Source: Desulfovibrio sp. JC010 (GTDB lineage: Bacteria > Desulfobacterota > Desulfovibrionia > Desulfovibrionales > Desulfovibrionaceae). Taken from it: a stretch of 61,329 nt of DNA. Below the pieces are notes generated by a model. It saw nothing but the letters and a program-made list of their open reading frames with translations. It ran no database searches and was not told the DNA's origin. Below are positions 8,760-19,165 of this stretch, piece by piece. The first letter of the stretch is position 1, and the number at the start of each line of letters is the position of its first letter. Position numbers and translations under genes: made by a program. The stretch lies in NCBI RefSeq assembly GCF_010470675.1, contig NZ_VOIQ01000006.1, positions 1 to 61,329 of the forward strand. Reading direction: 5' to 3'.

Positions 8760-9998
8760 ATGAACAGGGTAGTAGTAACAGGCGTTTCCGCCATCACCCC
8801 CCTCGGTAACGATATCGATACCAGCTGGGAAAACCTGCTTGCAGGCAAGTCCGGTATTGCTGAAGTTACCGCCTTTGATGCCAGCGAATTCACCGCCCGC
8901 ATCGCAGGTGAAGTCAAAGATTTTGACGCCAAAGAATTCATCCCCCACAAACAGGCCAAGCGCATGGAAAGGTTCACCCAGTTCGCTGTGGCAGCCAACC
9001 AGATGCTCATGGAGTCTACCGGGCTCAAGCTTGAAGGGGATGAGCGCGAACGTGCCGGAGTTGTTATCGGTGTAGGCCTCGGTGGTCTTGAGACCATCGA
9101 AAAGCAGCACGCCAAACTGGAAAAATCCGGTCCTAAAAAAATCACACCTTTCTTCATTCCGATCATTATCGGCAACATGGCAGCCGGACAGGTCTCCATC
9201 TTTGCCGAAGCTCAGGGTCCCAACCTGTGTATGTGTACTGCATGCGCATCCGGAACCCACGCCATTGGGCAGGCTTACACCGATATCATGCTTGGCCGCG
9301 CCGATGTAATGATCTGCGGTGGTGCCGAATCCACCATCACCCCGCTGGGTTTTGCCGGATTCACCGCCATGAAGGCCCTCTCCACCCGCAATGATGATCC
9401 CGCAACCGCTTCCCGTCCCTTTGATGCCGGACGTGACGGCTTTGTCATGGGCGAAGGCGCAGGTCTGCTGCTGCTGGAATCCCTTGAGCACGCCCAGAAA
9501 CGCGGTGCTGAGATTCTTGCGGAAGTTGTGGGCTTCGGTGCTTCTTCAGATGCCTATCACATGACCGCACCGCCGGAAGACGGCGCAGGCATGGCCCGGG
9601 CCATGAGAGCAGCGATCCGTGAAGCAAAGATCGATCCTTCCGAGATCGACCACATCAACGCCCACGGAACCTCCACCAAACTGAACGACTCCTGCGAAAC
9701 CAAAGCCATCAAGATGGTTTTCGGTGACCACGCAAAAAATATTGCCATCAGCGCGAACAAGTCCCAGATCGGCCACCTTCTCGGCGGTGCGGGCGGGGTT
9801 GAAGCAGCTTTCGCTGTTAAAACCCTCGCAACCGGAATCATCCCCGGTACCGCCAACCAGATCGAAGCTGACCCTGAATGCGATCTCGATTACGTCAAAG
9901 ACGGTAAACGCGAGCAGCAGGCCAACTACGCACTGAGCAACTCGTTCGGCTTCGGCGGAACCAACGGCTGTATGCTGTTTAAGAAGTTTGAAGAATAA
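8760..9998 (+). CDS. fabF: 3-oxoacyl-ACP synthase II (KAS II)
   Basis: 412 aa. Elongating condensing enzyme using malonyl-ACP. The active-site Cys lies in 'CTACASGTHAIG', with His in 'NAHGTSTKLND' and His in 'QIGHLLGGAGG'. The gene ends in the family-typical 'NSFGFGGTNG'. It lies in the order fabG-acpP-fabF-glyA. Confidence 0.97.
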   Translation: MNRVVVTGVSAITPLGNDIDTSWENLLAGKSGIAEVTAFDASEFTARIAGEVKDFDAKEFIPHKQAKRMERFTQFAVAANQMLMESTGLKLEGDERERAGVVIGVGLGGLETIEKQHAKLEKSGPKKITPFFIPIIIGNMAAGQVSIFAEAQGPNLCMCTACASGTHAIGQAYTDIMLGRADVMICGGAESTITPLGFAGFTAMKALSTRNDDPATASRPFDAGRDGFVMGEGAGLLLLESLEHAQKRGAEILAEVVGFGASSDAYHMTAPPEDGAGMARAMRAAIREAKIDPSEIDHINAHGTSTKLNDSCETKAIKMVFGDHAKNIAISANKSQIGHLLGGAGGVEAAFAVKTLATGIIPGTANQIEADPECDLDYVKDGKREQQANYALSNSFGFGGTNGCMLFKKFEE

Positions 9999-10007
9999 GA
10001 ATTAATA

Positions 10008-10045
10008 TATTTGTTGCGGGGTAGCATGCTACCCCGCAACAAATA
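10008..10045. terminator. 38-bp perfect palindrome between fabF and glyA
   Basis: Perfect self-complementary sequence centred at 10026/10027 with arms TATTTGTTGCGGGGTAGCA and its complement, and no unpaired loop in the DNA. It follows the fabF stop by 9 bp. Likely a terminator or mRNA end structure; a protein-binding or cruciform site is also possible. Confidence 0.7.
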
Positions 10046-10068
10046 ATAAATTTTAACAGGAGCTTGTC

Positions 10069-11307
10069 ATGGAAGAACTTATGATGAAAGACCCGGCAGT
10101 AGCGGCAGCCATTGGACAGGAAGTAACCCGCCAGATGACCAAGCTTGAACTCATCGCTTCGGAGAACTTCACCTCCACAGCGGTCCGTCAGGCCATGGGC
10201 AGTGTAATGACCCACAAGTACGCAGAAGGTTACCCCGGCAAGCGTTACTACGGCGGTTGTGAATACGTTGACCTCGCAGAAGACCTCGCCCGTGACCGTG
10301 CAAAAGAAATTTTCGGCTGTGAATACGTTAACGTACAGCCCCACTCCGGTTCACAGGCCAACATGGCTGTCTACTTCGCGGCTCTCAAGCCCGGCGACAC
10401 CGTGCTCGGCATGGACCTTTCCCACGGCGGCCACCTGACCCACGGCTCCCCGGTCAACTTCTCCGGTAAGCTCTTCGACATCAAATTCTACGGTGTTGAT
10501 CCCGAAACCAAGACCATCAACTACGACAATGTCCTTGAGATTGCCAAAGAGTGCAAACCCAAGATGATCATTGCCGGTGCTTCCGCATACCCCCGCGTAA
10601 TCGACTTCGCCCGCTTCCGCCAGATCGCTGACGAAGTTGGTGCGGTTCTGATGGTAGACATGGCTCACATCGCGGGTCTCATCGCAGCAGGCGTACACCC
10701 TTCATGCATTGAGCACGCGCATTACACCACTACCACCACCCACAAGACCCTGCGCGGTCCCCGCGGCGGTATGATCCTCTCTACTGAGGAAAACGCAAAA
10801 GTATTGAACTCCAACATTTTCCCCGGTATTCAGGGCGGCCCGCTCATGCACGTAATCGCTGCTAAAGCGGTTGCTTTCGGTGAAGCACTCTCCCCCTCTT
10901 ATGTAGAATACCAGAAGCAGGTTGTTGCCAACGCGCAGGCTCTGGCCAAAAACCTCATGGACGCTGGCTTCGACCTCGTTTCCGGCGGTACTGACAACCA
11001 CCTGATGATGCTGGACCTGACCAACAAGGACATCACCGGTAAAGACGCCGAACATGCCCTTGATGAAGCAGGTATCACCGTCAACAAAAACACCATCCCC
11101 TTCGAAACCCGTTCCCCGTTCGTTACCTCCGGCGTACGTATCGGTACCCCGGCACTGACCACCCGCGGAATGAAAGAAGAAGAAATGGTAAAAGTCGCAG
11201 GCTGGATCAACGCCGCCATCGACTCCATCGGTAACGACACCAAGCTGAAGGAAATCAGCAAGGAAGTTGCCGAGTTCGCAAAAGACTACCCGCTCTTCGC
11301 ATACTAG
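10069..11307 (+). CDS. glyA: serine hydroxymethyltransferase
   Basis: 412 aa, PLP enzyme interconverting serine and glycine with tetrahydrofolate. The PLP lysine lies in '[14 protein letters not shown]'; '[16 protein letters not shown]'-like N-terminal substrate loop residues are present as '[16 protein letters not shown]'. ACAGGAG precedes the ATG. It supplies one-carbon units and sits between fatty-acid and riboflavin genes in this lineage's usual order. Confidence 0.97.
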   Translation: MEELMMKDPAVAAAIGQEVTRQMTKLELIASENFTSTAVRQAMGSVMTHKYAEGYPGKRYYGGCEYVDLAEDLARDRAKEIFGCEYVNVQPHSGSQANMAVYFAALKPGDTVLGMDLSHGGHLTHGSPVNFSGKLFDIKFYGVDPETKTINYDNVLEIAKECKPKMIIAGASAYPRVIDFARFRQIADEVGAVLMVDMAHIAGLIAAGVHPSCIEHAHYTTTTTHKTLRGPRGGMILSTEENAKVLNSNIFPGIQGGPLMHVIAAKAVAFGEALSPSYVEYQKQVVANAQALAKNLMDAGFDLVSGGTDNHLMMLDLTNKDITGKDAEHALDEAGITVNKNTIPFETRSPFVTSGVRIGTPALTTRGMKEEEMVKVAGWINAAIDSIGNDTKLKEISKEVAEFAKDYPLFAY

Positions 11308-11331
11308 AGTTTGCAAGATTTGCCATACGAA

Positions 11332-11404
11332 ACGGCGAAGCCCCGATAAAAGTTTTTGGGATTCTTAAACCCTTTTTTCAAAAAGGGTTTAAGCCGCCGG
11401 AGGC
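11332..11404 (-). repeat. dispersed intergenic repeat, copy 2 (-)
   Basis: Reverse-oriented module: on the minus strand GCCTCCGGCGGCTTAAACCC, hairpin, GAATCCCAAAAACTTTTATC and GGGGCTTCGCCG. It sits 24 bp after glyA and is unpaired. A GCGCGAAGCGC palindrome (11425-11435) that recurs at 45159-45169 follows it. Confidence 0.85.
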
Positions 11405-11446
11405 AACTCTTTCATTCTTAAAAGCGCGAAGCGCAACAGAACCAAT

Positions 11447-11476
11447 AAAAACGGGCCTGAATATTCAGGTCCGTTT
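11447..11476 (+). terminator. intrinsic terminator after glyA
   Basis: 15-bp stem AAAACGGGCCTGAAT / ATTCAGGTCCGTTTT with one G-U pair and T-run, 28 bp before the dCMP deaminase start. Confidence 0.75.
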
Positions 11477-11504
11477 TCTCAGCTTCAAAGCAGGGAGTAT
11501 TTCC

Positions 11505-11960
11505 ATGGACAACAGAATGCCTTGGCCGGACTATTTCATGAACATCGCACACCTTGTTGCGGAACGTTCCACCTGCACCCGCCGCAAGGTCGGTGCTGTG
11601 GCAGTGCTGGACAAACGCATCCTCGCCAGCGGTTACAACGGCCCGCCTTCCGGAACCGCTCACTGCATGGACGTGGGCTGCATCCGTGAAAAAATGGGAG
11701 TACCTTCCGGTGAACGCCACGAACTCTGCCGCGGCCTGCACGCCGAGCAGAACGTGATCATCCAGTGCGCAACCCACGGTGTCTCCATGAAAGGCGCGCA
11801 GATCTACTGCACCACCCAGCCCTGTTTGATCTGCACAAAAATGCTGATCAATGCGGGTGTCAGTGCCATTTACTATTCCGACAGCTACCCGGACGAACTC
11901 TCCGAACAGATGCTCAAAGAAGCCGGAGTTGAATTTGCACTTCTTCAATTCGACAATTAG
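11505..11960 (+). CDS. deoxycytidylate (dCMP) deaminase
   Basis: 151-aa zinc-dependent deaminase of the cytidine/dCMP deaminase family, converting dCMP to dUMP for dTMP synthesis. Zinc and catalytic motifs are visible: 'LHAEQNVI' (His-Ala-Glu) and 'PCLIC' (Cys pair). AGGGAG lies before the ATG. Its 3' end overlaps the likely start of ribD, so the two are translated as a unit; placement before ribD is common in Desulfovibrio-type genomes. Confidence 0.92.
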   Translation: MDNRMPWPDYFMNIAHLVAERSTCTRRKVGAVAVLDKRILASGYNGPPSGTAHCMDVGCIREKMGVPSGERHELCRGLHAEQNVIIQCATHGVSMKGAQIYCTTQPCLICTKMLINAGVSAIYYSDSYPDELSEQMLKEAGVEFALLQFDN

Positions 11961-13077
11961 CCCCGAAAAAGGTTTCATGGCCCGCGCCGTGGAACTTGCC
12001 ATGCAGGGCCGAAGCCGCACCGCACCGAACCCCACAGTGGGCGCGGTAATGGTCCGTGACGGTCAGATTGTAGCTGAAGGCTACCATAAGTTCTGCGGCG
12101 GCCTGCATGCGGAACGGGAATGTATTGCCGATGCTAAAGCCAAAGGCGTGGACATGAGCAAATGCACAATGTTCGTGACTTTGGAACCCTGCAACCACCA
12201 CGGCAAGACCCCGCCCTGCACCGAAGGGATCATTGAAGCGGGAATCCCGCACATTGTGGTCGGCACCCGCGACCCCAATCCCAAGGCAGCCGGAGGCATC
12301 GAATACCTCGAATCCAAGGGCGTGAAGGTAGATCAGGGAATGCTGGAAGAACAATGCAAAGACCTGATTTCCGATTTCCTGTGCTGGACTTTCAAGGACC
12401 GGGCTTACTCAATCCTGAAACTGGCCTGCACCATTGACGGCAAAATCGCCGGGGCCACCGGAGAGCAGGAAGCGGTTTCCTGCCCGGAATCTTTTCAGGA
12501 TGTGCAGCTTTTGCGCTCCATGGTCGGAGCGGTGATCGTGGGCGGCAACACCCTGCGCGAAGATAACCCAAGCCTTAATTGCAGACTCAGGTCCCTGCCC
12601 GATGGATTCAGCCAGCCCAAGGCGGTGGTGGTGACCAACAACCTGCCGCAGAATCATGATGCTTACACCCTGACCACTGCGCGCGCCAAAGAAACAATTT
12701 TCTGTACCAGTGCGGAACAGGCCGCTACAAAAACCGCCACGGAACTTAAAAACAAGGGAATTGAGGTTTACCCCCTTCCCAGTAATGAAAAAGGTCTTAT
12801 ATTTGAAGACGGCTTCAAAATGCTGCGTGAAAAGCACGGCATTTTGCGCACCCTTTGCGAGGGCGGCGGCAAACTGGCCTGCTCCTTGGCGGAGCAAGGG
12901 TTGGTTGATGAATTCGTCATGTATCAGGCCCCGCGCATTCTGGGAAATACACAGGGCAGGCCGAATTTCGCAGGTTCCGCCAATGTACTCATCAGCGAAG
13001 CCATGGATTTACGCGTAAGCCGCGTGGAACAGAGCGGACGCGATTTAAAAATAGTTTTCAAACCCGAAGGACAATAG
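11935..13077 (+). CDS. ribD: bifunctional riboflavin deaminase/reductase RibD
   Basis: Two steps of riboflavin synthesis: deamination of the pyrimidine from GTP, then NADPH reduction of the ribosyl side chain. The N-terminal half has the deaminase zinc motifs 'HAERECI' and '[11 protein letters not shown]'; the C-terminal half is the reductase. The start is uncertain. A TTG at 11935 has GGAG at 11925-11928 (6-base spacing) and gives 380 aa; it keeps the residues that normally precede 'FMARAVELA'. The ATG at 11977 gives 366 aa but trims that element. The TTG start overlaps the deaminase gene by 26 bp. Confidence 0.9.
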   Translation: MHFFNSTISPEKGFMARAVELAMQGRSRTAPNPTVGAVMVRDGQIVAEGYHKFCGGLHAERECIADAKAKGVDMSKCTMFVTLEPCNHHGKTPPCTEGIIEAGIPHIVVGTRDPNPKAAGGIEYLESKGVKVDQGMLEEQCKDLISDFLCWTFKDRAYSILKLACTIDGKIAGATGEQEAVSCPESFQDVQLLRSMVGAVIVGGNTLREDNPSLNCRLRSLPDGFSQPKAVVVTNNLPQNHDAYTLTTARAKETIFCTSAEQAATKTATELKNKGIEVYPLPSNEKGLIFEDGFKMLREKHGILRTLCEGGGKLACSLAEQGLVDEFVMYQAPRILGNTQGRPNFAGSANVLISEAMDLRVSRVEQSGRDLKIVFKPEGQ

Positions 13078-13078
13078 C

Positions 13079-13735
13079 ATGTTCACCGGACTGATTCAGG
13101 GAAAAGGACGCATTGAAAATGCCGAGAACCGGGGCAATGAAACCCGCTTCAAAGTCAGTGCGCCGAAAATCAAGGATTACGAGAAAGGCGAATCCATCGC
13201 CATCAACGGGGTCTGCCTCACTGTTGAGACTTACAGCGACAGCTGGTTCACCTGCTACGCCAGTAAGGAATCCATGTCGGTGACCAACCTCGGCAACCTT
13301 AAGCGCGGTTCAATGATCAACTACGAACGCGCGCTGGCCATGGGTGACCGTCTGGGCGGGCACATTGTTTCCGGCCATGTGGATTGTCTCGGCTCTGTGG
13401 AATCCGTACGTCCCGCTGGCGAATCCAGAATCTACCGCATCAAATTTCCAAAGGATCACGGCAGGTACGTTGTTCCCAAAGGCTCTGTTGCGCTGGACGG
13501 CATCAGCCTGACGGTCAACGATTGCGGCGCGGATTACCTTGAGGTGAACATCATTCCCGAGACCCAGGAAGAAACCACCATCTCCCAGTGGACTCCGGGA
13601 TACGCAGTGAACATCGAGACTGACGTCATCGGCAAGTACGTGGAACGCATGGTCGCGCCGTGGACCAGCCAAAAGTCTGATGACAAGCCTGCCAGCAAGC
13701 TTACAATGGACTTTCTGAGAGAGAATGGATTTTAA
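13079..13735 (+). CDS. ribE: riboflavin synthase alpha chain
   Basis: 218 aa. Dismutates two lumazine molecules to riboflavin and the pyrimidine. Begins with the canonical 'MFTGLIQGKG' and has two lumazine-binding repeats ('NGVCLTVE' in the first, 'DGISLTVND' in the second; 'GGHIVSGHVD' at the start of the second). It starts one base after the ribD stop. Confidence 0.96.
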   Translation: MFTGLIQGKGRIENAENRGNETRFKVSAPKIKDYEKGESIAINGVCLTVETYSDSWFTCYASKESMSVTNLGNLKRGSMINYERALAMGDRLGGHIVSGHVDCLGSVESVRPAGESRIYRIKFPKDHGRYVVPKGSVALDGISLTVNDCGADYLEVNIIPETQEETTISQWTPGYAVNIETDVIGKYVERMVAPWTSQKSDDKPASKLTMDFLRENGF

Positions 13736-13739
13736 GAAT

Positions 13740-13807
13740 GCCTCCGGCGGCTTAAACCCTTTGAAAAGGGTTTAAGAATCCCAAACTTTTTTAGCAGGCT
13801 TCGCCGC
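13740..13807 (+). repeat. dispersed intergenic repeat, copy 3 (+)
   Basis: GCCTCCGGCGGC, hairpin AAACCCTTT-GAAA-AGGGTTT, AATCCCAAACTTTTTTAG and GGCTTCGCCG. It begins 4 bp after the ribE stop and separates ribE from ribBA. Confidence 0.85.
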
Positions 13808-13978
13808 TTCGCTTAGCTGAATTGACAACATTTCAAACGTAACACTTTGGAATAACACAGATTAAAAACATATTTCACCCTTTGTGCATTTTGATGTATG
13901 AAGACAGACCTGTTTGTTTAAACAGACAGCGTTTTTTTTAAATAACCCTCCGCATGTCGGAGCATGAGGATAACGAAT

Positions 13979-15196
13979 ATGCCTTTCTGCACTATTGAAG
14001 AAGCAATTGAGGACCTCCGCGAAGGTAAAATGGTCATCATGGTTGATGATGAAGACCGTGAAAACGAAGGTGATCTGGTCTGCGCCGCAGAATCAGTAAC
14101 CCCTGAAATCATCAACTTCATGGCTACTCACGGCAGAGGGCTTATCTGCCTCGCCATGTCCGGTGAAATGATCGACCACCTGAAGCTGCCGCTCATGGCC
14201 CAATCCAACGGCTCCCAGTTCGGCACCAACTTCACTGTTTCCATTGAAGCGCGTGAAGGCGTTACCACCGGTATTTCCGCTGCCGACCGCGCCACCACCA
14301 TCCTGACTGCGGTGAAAGACGGCGTAGAGCCTGAAGACATCGTCACCCCCGGCCACATCTTTCCCCTGCGCGCCAAAGACGGCGGCGTTCTGGTCCGTGC
14401 CGGACAGACAGAAGGCAGCGTTGACCTCGCCCGCCTCGCAGGCATGAAACCCGCAGGCGTAATCTGCGAAATTATGAAGGACGACGGCACCATGGCCCGC
14501 CTTCCCGATCTCAAGGTATACGCCAAAGAGCATGATCTCAAAATCTGCTCCACCGAAGACCTGATCAAATACCGCATGAAGTTCGGCAGCCACACTGTTA
14601 CCCGCGAAGCAGACGCAGAGCTGCCCACCCGCTGGGGTGACTTCAAGGCTTCCGCTTTCCATTCCAGCGAAGACAACCGCACCCACATCGCCCTGACCAT
14701 GGGTGATATCAAGCCCGGCGAACCCGTTCTGGTCCGCGTTCATTCCGAATGTCTGACCGGAGATGTTTTCGGCTCCCAGCGTTGCGATTGCGGCGACCAG
14801 CTTGCAGCAGCCATGTGCACCATCCGCAACGAAGGCAAAGGCGTGCTGCTCTACATGCGTCAGGAAGGCCGTGGCATCGGCCTCGGCAACAAAATCAAGG
14901 CCTACCACCTGCAGGACCTCGGCTGCGACACTGTTGAAGCCAACGAAAAGCTCGGCTTCGCTCCCGACCTGCGCGAATACGGCACCGGAGCACAGATTCT
15001 GGTCCAGCTCGGCATCACCAAGATGAAACTCATGACCAACAACCCCAAAAAAATTGTCGGTCTCGAAGGTTACGGTCTGGAAGTCACCGAGCGTGTAGCC
15101 ATTGAAATGGATGCCTGCGAAATGAATCTGGATTACCTGAAAACCAAAAAAGACAAGATGGGCCACATGCTGGACCACCTTGAAGATAAAAAATAA
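13979..15196 (+). CDS. ribBA: bifunctional DHBP synthase / GTP cyclohydrolase II
   Basis: 405 aa. The N-terminal about 200 residues are 3,4-dihydroxy-2-butanone-4-phosphate synthase ('[13 protein letters not shown]' acidic active site). The C-terminal half is GTP cyclohydrolase II with its zinc cysteines in '[17 protein letters not shown]' and '[10 protein letters not shown]'. It feeds both branches of riboflavin synthesis. I chose ATG 13979 (GAGG, 9-base spacing) over ATG 13964, whose GGAG is only one base away. No FMN-riboswitch consensus was recognised in the 228 bp upstream. Confidence 0.95.
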   Translation: MPFCTIEEAIEDLREGKMVIMVDDEDRENEGDLVCAAESVTPEIINFMATHGRGLICLAMSGEMIDHLKLPLMAQSNGSQFGTNFTVSIEAREGVTTGISAADRATTILTAVKDGVEPEDIVTPGHIFPLRAKDGGVLVRAGQTEGSVDLARLAGMKPAGVICEIMKDDGTMARLPDLKVYAKEHDLKICSTEDLIKYRMKFGSHTVTREADAELPTRWGDFKASAFHSSEDNRTHIALTMGDIKPGEPVLVRVHSECLTGDVFGSQRCDCGDQLAAAMCTIRNEGKGVLLYMRQEGRGIGLGNKIKAYHLQDLGCDTVEANEKLGFAPDLREYGTGAQILVQLGITKMKLMTNNPKKIVGLEGYGLEVTERVAIEMDACEMNLDYLKTKKDKMGHMLDHLEDKK

Positions 15197-15211
15197 AAAG
15201 GGAGAAGCACC

Positions 15212-15682
15212 ATGCCTCATATCAAAACCATTGAAGGTCAGCTCGATTCCAAGGGTCTGAAAATCGCACTCGTAGCCGGACGTTTCAACGACATCATCGT
15301 TGACAGACTGGTCGGCGGCGCAGTGGATTACCTCCACCGCCACGGCTGCGACAAAGAAAACATGACCCTGATCAAAGTACCCGGTGCTTTTGAAATTCCT
15401 GTGGTAACCAAGAAGCTCGCTGAATCCGGCAAATATGACGGCATCGTGGTTCTCGGTGCTGTTATCCGCGGCGCGACTCCCCATTTCGACTATGTCTGCA
15501 ACGAGTGCGCAAAAGGCGTGGCTCAGGTAAGCATGGACAACGACCTGCCCATCGGTTTCGGTCTGCTGACCTGCGACACCATTGATCAGGCAGTTGAACG
15601 TGCCGGATCCAAAGCAGGCAACAAGGGCGTGGAAGCAGCTTCCGCTATGCTGGAAACTGTCCGCGTTCTGGAAATGATTTAA
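15212..15682 (+). CDS. ribH: 6,7-dimethyl-8-ribityllumazine synthase
   Basis: 156 aa. Condenses the ribBA and ribD products to lumazine, the substrate of RibE. Family motifs 'VAGRFND', 'VPGAFEIP' and '[15 protein letters not shown]' are present. AAGGGAG precedes the ATG, 15 bp after ribBA. It closes the riboflavin set and is followed by a hairpin. Confidence 0.97.
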   Translation: MPHIKTIEGQLDSKGLKIALVAGRFNDIIVDRLVGGAVDYLHRHGCDKENMTLIKVPGAFEIPVVTKKLAESGKYDGIVVLGAVIRGATPHFDYVCNECAKGVAQVSMDNDLPIGFGLLTCDTIDQAVERAGSKAGNKGVEAASAMLETVRVLEMI

Positions 15683-15746
15683 CTGAAGCTTGTAAATTAA
15701 GGACTGCTTCCCCGGAAACAGCCCTGATTGCTGAACATAATTTGAA

Positions 15747-15786
15747 GGCATACGGTCTCCGTCCCGCTGTTCGGAGACCGTATGCC
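15747..15786 (+). terminator. hairpin after ribH
   Basis: 15-bp perfect stem GGCATACGGTCTCCG / CGGAGACCGTATGCC with a 10-base loop; the tail is T-rich (TGTTGTGTTGTTT) but not a pure T-run. Confidence 0.7.
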
Positions 15787-15862
15787 TGTTGTGTTGTTTA
15801 AATAACAATTTAGATGTATCTTGCGTTGCACGGCAACTACGACCCGCAACCGCAGGATAGTG

Positions 15863-16330
15863 ATGCAGATGTCCCAGACTAAAGGTTTAAGAAGAAAAGG
15901 CCGCGTACTTGCCCTGCAGGTGCTCTACGGTCTCAGTTTTGTCCCTCCCCACGGCGGATGGACATGTGAACGTATATACAACCAGAGCCCCGCTGTAATC
16001 AGGGAAACCGAAGAAGACCTGATCCTCTTCGCCCGTGAACTGCTGATCGGGATCTGGAATGCGCAGGAAGAACTTGACGAAGTTATCGGTCGCTATTCCA
16101 AACACTGGAAGATCGAAAGGATTGCAAAAGTCGAACTGGCGATTCTCAGACTCGCCGTATACGAACTGCTCCACAAGCCCGACATCCCGCTCAAGGTGGG
16201 TATCAATGAGGGCATCGAGCTGGCCAAGAAGTTCGGCGACGGCAATTCCCGCAACTTCATCAACGGAATTCTGGACGCAGTTGCCCGTGATATCGACACC
16301 GGCAAGTTTAAGGTTGAAAAGAATTTCTAG
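15863..16330 (+). CDS. nusB: transcription antitermination protein NusB
   Basis: 155-aa all-helical protein that binds boxA RNA with S10 to prevent early termination in rRNA operons. Family motifs 'GRVLALQVLYGL' and 'VGINEGIELAKKFGD' with 'FINGILDAVARD' at the end. ATG 15863 has GGAT upstream; the longer in-frame ATG at 15821 adds 14 arginine/threonine-rich residues unlike the family. ribH-nusB adjacency is common in bacteria. Confidence 0.94.
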   Translation: MQMSQTKGLRRKGRVLALQVLYGLSFVPPHGGWTCERIYNQSPAVIRETEEDLILFARELLIGIWNAQEELDEVIGRYSKHWKIERIAKVELAILRLAVYELLHKPDIPLKVGINEGIELAKKFGDGNSRNFINGILDAVARDIDTGKFKVEKNF

Positions 16331-16334
16331 GAAT

Positions 16335-16421
16335 GCCTCCGGCGGCTCTCCGAGGACCAAAGAAACTTTTTTCAAAAAGTTTCTCTGGACTCTTCAAAAA
16401 CTTTTAGTAGGGCTTCGCCGC
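16335..16421 (+). repeat. dispersed intergenic repeat, copy 4 (+), variant hairpin
   Basis: Same outer ends (GCCTCCGGCGGC ... GGCTTCGCCGC) but the inner hairpin reads GAAACTTTTTTCAAAAAGTTTC. It faces copy 5 across a 29-bp gap, giving a unit between nusB and leuS with inverted ends. Confidence 0.85.
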
Positions 16422-16450
16422 AGTGAAATAAAGTTCAGTCCACGACACTA

Positions 16451-16513
16451 TTAAAACGTTTTGGGATTCTTAAACCCTTTTGGAAAAGGGTTTAAGGCCC
16501 CCGGCAGGGCGCC
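16451..16513 (-). repeat. dispersed intergenic repeat, copy 5 (-)
   Basis: Reverse module: TTAAAACGTTTTGGGATTCT, hairpin AAACCCTTTT-GG-AAAAGGGTTT, then GGCCCCCGGCAGGGCGCC. Nearly identical to copy 7 at 19703-19772. Confidence 0.85.
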
Positions 16514-16548
16514 CCGCGAGGGAATCTCATATCAAAAGGATTTTCATA

Positions 16549-19044
16549 ATGGGTTTTGGGAAATACGAACCGGAATTGATTGAAAACAAGTGGCAGAAGG
16601 AATGGACCGAGAAGGGTGCTTTCGATGTGGAAGCCGACGAGTCCCGTCCCAAGTACTATGTGCTGGAAATGTTTCCCTACCCTTCCGGGAAAATCCATAT
16701 GGGCCACGTGCGCAACTACTCCATCGGTGATGTTGTCGCCCGCTACAAACGCATGAAAGGCTTCAACGTGCTCCACCCCATGGGTTGGGACGCATTCGGC
16801 CTGCCTGCAGAAAACGCGGCCATTAAGCACAACACCCACCCCGCGGAGTGGACCTACGCCAACATCGACGACATGCGCACCCAGCTCAAACGTCTGGGCT
16901 ACTCCTACGACTGGCGTCGCGAACTGGCTACCTGCCACCCCGGCTACTACAAATGGGAGCAGCAGTTTTTCCTGAAATTTCTGGAAAAGGGTCTGGTCTA
17001 CCGCAAAAACTCCCCGGTCAACTGGTGTGAAACCTGTCATACCGTTCTGGCTAACGAACAGGTTGAAGAGGGCCTCTGCTGGCGTTGTGATACCGAAGTT
17101 ATCCAGAAAGAACTTTCCCAGTGGTTCATGCGCATTACCGATTACGCTGAAGAACTGCTCGAAAGCCTCGACGGCCTTGAAGGCGGCTGGCCGGAGCGCG
17201 TTATCACCATGCAGCGCAACTGGATCGGTAAATCCATCGGTGCTGAGCTTGATTTCCAGGTTGAAGATGTTGACGAAACCATCAGCGTTTTCACCACCCG
17301 CCCGGACACCCTTTTCGGTGCGACTTTCATGTCCCTTGCCGCCGAGCATCCCATGGTGGAAAAGCTTATCGAAGGCAAGGGCGAAGCAGATAAGGTCCGC
17401 GAATTCGTGACCAAGGTCTCCAACATGGACCGCATTGTTCGCGGCGCGGACGACCTTGAAAAAGAAGGTGTCTTCACCGGAGCATACTGCATCAACCCGC
17501 TCAACGGTCAGAAGATGCCCATCTACGTGGCGAACTTCGTGCTCATGGGCTACGGTACCGGCGCAGTAATGGCTGTTCCCGCCCACGACCAGCGCGACTT
17601 TGAATTCGCCAGCAAATACGACCTGCCCAAGCAGGTGGTAATCCAGCCCGAAGGTGAGGCCCTCAATGTGGCTGAAATGGAAGAAGCCTACACCGCTCCC
17701 GGTGTACTGGTTAATTCCGGTGAATTCGACGGCATGCAGAACGAAGATGCCAAGGGCGCAATTGTCGATTTCCTCGGCAAGTCCGGCAAGGGCAAAAAGT
17801 CCGTCAACTACCGTCTGCGTGACTGGAATATTTCCCGCCAGCGTTTCTGGGGCTCCCCCATTCCGGTCATCTACTGCGACGACTGCGGCATCGTGCCCGT
17901 TCCCGAACAGGATCTTCCCGTTGTACTACCCGAAGATGCGGTCATGAACGAGGACGGACGTTCCCCGCTGCCGGATATGGAAAGCTTCCACAAGGTGGCC
18001 TGCCCCAAATGCGGCAAGATGGCCCAGCGTGAAACCGATACCATGGATACCTTTGTGGAATCCTCCTGGTACTTCATGCGCTACACCGATTCCCGCAAGG
18101 CGGATGCTCCTTTTGACAGCAACTCCCTTGAATACTGGTCCCCGGTTGACCAGTACATCGGCGGAATCGAACACGCCATCCTGCACCTGCTCTACGCAAG
18201 ATTCTTCACCAAAATCCTGCGCGACGAGGGATACACCAAGCTTAGCGAACCGTTCAAGAACCTGCTCACTCAGGGCATGGTCCTCAAGGACGGCGCAAAG
18301 ATGTCCAAATCCAAGGGCAACGTGGTCGACCCCAACGCCATGATCAACAAATACGGTGCGGACGCCACCAGACTGTTCATCCTCTTTGCCTCCCCGCCTG
18401 AAAAAGACCTCGAATGGTCCGATCAGGGGCTGGAAGGAGCGCACCGCTTCCTGAACAGAATCTGGAGACTGGCTGAAGAGTTCGAAGGCAAACTCAGCGC
18501 AACCGGCGCATGCGCCAAGCCTTCCATGGACCTTTCTTCCGATGCCAAGAAGCTGCGCCTCAAGGAACACGAGACCGTCAAGCGCGCCAGCCGTGACATG
18601 GAGAACAAATTCCAGTTCAACACCGTCATTGCCGCCACCATGGAGCTGGTCAACGAGATTTACTCTCTCAAAGACAAGCTCATGGAAAGCGAAGACGGCC
18701 GTTTCGCACTCTCTTCCGCATACAGCACCGTACTGACCGTGCTCTCCCCCATTGCCCCGCACATCTGCGAGGAACTCTGGGCTGCCATGGGATACGAAGG
18801 CTACATTGCCGAAGCAGCATGGCCCGAGCATGATGAAGCAGCACTGGTAACTGACGAAATCCTGATTATCATTCAGGTTAACGGTAAAATGCGCGGTAAA
18901 CTCTCCGTGCCTGCTGCAGCTTCCAAGGAAGAAATTGAAAAAACAGCACTTGCCCACGAAAACGTGACCAAGCATACCGACGGCAAGACCGTCCGCAAGG
19001 TTATCGTCGTACCCGGCAAGTTGATTAATATTGTTGCAAATTAA
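16549..19044 (+). CDS. leuS: leucyl-tRNA synthetase
   Basis: 831 aa. Class I synthetase charging tRNA-Leu. The HIGH-type motif lies in '[19 protein letters not shown]' and the KMSKS loop in '[14 protein letters not shown]'. A CP1 editing domain lies between ('[12 protein letters not shown]', '[16 protein letters not shown]'). ATG 16549 has AAAGGA upstream; an in-frame ATG at 16480 would start inside repeat copy 5 and adds 23 atypical residues. Confidence 0.97.
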   Translation: MGFGKYEPELIENKWQKEWTEKGAFDVEADESRPKYYVLEMFPYPSGKIHMGHVRNYSIGDVVARYKRMKGFNVLHPMGWDAFGLPAENAAIKHNTHPAEWTYANIDDMRTQLKRLGYSYDWRRELATCHPGYYKWEQQFFLKFLEKGLVYRKNSPVNWCETCHTVLANEQVEEGLCWRCDTEVIQKELSQWFMRITDYAEELLESLDGLEGGWPERVITMQRNWIGKSIGAELDFQVEDVDETISVFTTRPDTLFGATFMSLAAEHPMVEKLIEGKGEADKVREFVTKVSNMDRIVRGADDLEKEGVFTGAYCINPLNGQKMPIYVANFVLMGYGTGAVMAVPAHDQRDFEFASKYDLPKQVVIQPEGEALNVAEMEEAYTAPGVLVNSGEFDGMQNEDAKGAIVDFLGKSGKGKKSVNYRLRDWNISRQRFWGSPIPVIYCDDCGIVPVPEQDLPVVLPEDAVMNEDGRSPLPDMESFHKVACPKCGKMAQRETDTMDTFVESSWYFMRYTDSRKADAPFDSNSLEYWSPVDQYIGGIEHAILHLLYARFFTKILRDEGYTKLSEPFKNLLTQGMVLKDGAKMSKSKGNVVDPNAMINKYGADATRLFILFASPPEKDLEWSDQGLEGAHRFLNRIWRLAEEFEGKLSATGACAKPSMDLSSDAKKLRLKEHETVKRASRDMENKFQFNTVIAATMELVNEIYSLKDKLMESEDGRFALSSAYSTVLTVLSPIAPHICEELWAAMGYEGYIAEAAWPEHDEAALVTDEILIIIQVNGKMRGKLSVPAAASKEEIEKTALAHENVTKHTDGKTVRKVIVVPGKLINIVAN

Positions 19045-19050
19045 CCCTTC

Positions 19051-19130
19051 GGGGACCAGAGAGGGAAACTTTTGGAAAAAGTTTCCCTCTCTGGACTCTC
19101 CCTTCCAAACTTTTTATTATGGCTTCGCCG
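19051..19130 (+). repeat. dispersed intergenic repeat, copy 6 (+), variant hairpin
   Basis: Inner hairpin GAGAGGGAAACTTTTGGAAA with its complement AAAGTTTCCCTCTC, followed by GGACTCTCCCTTCCAAACTT and GGCTTCGCCG. It lies between leuS and lptE; with copy 7 it brackets lptE. Confidence 0.8.
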
Positions 19131-19165
19131 CTTCGGTTCTAAAGCTGAGACAAGGAGTTAATACC

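Noticed and set aside
13736-13978. FMN riboswitch before ribBA
   Set aside because: Conserved FMN-element boxes are not visible in this stretch nor before ribD or ribH; the region holds repeat copy 3 and AT-rich sequence.
14093-15808. 571-codon minus-strand ORF
   Set aside because: It lies antisense to ribBA and ribH, whose families are certain; composition (Gly/His/Phe-rich, no motifs) is that of a shadow frame in high-GC-third-position genes.
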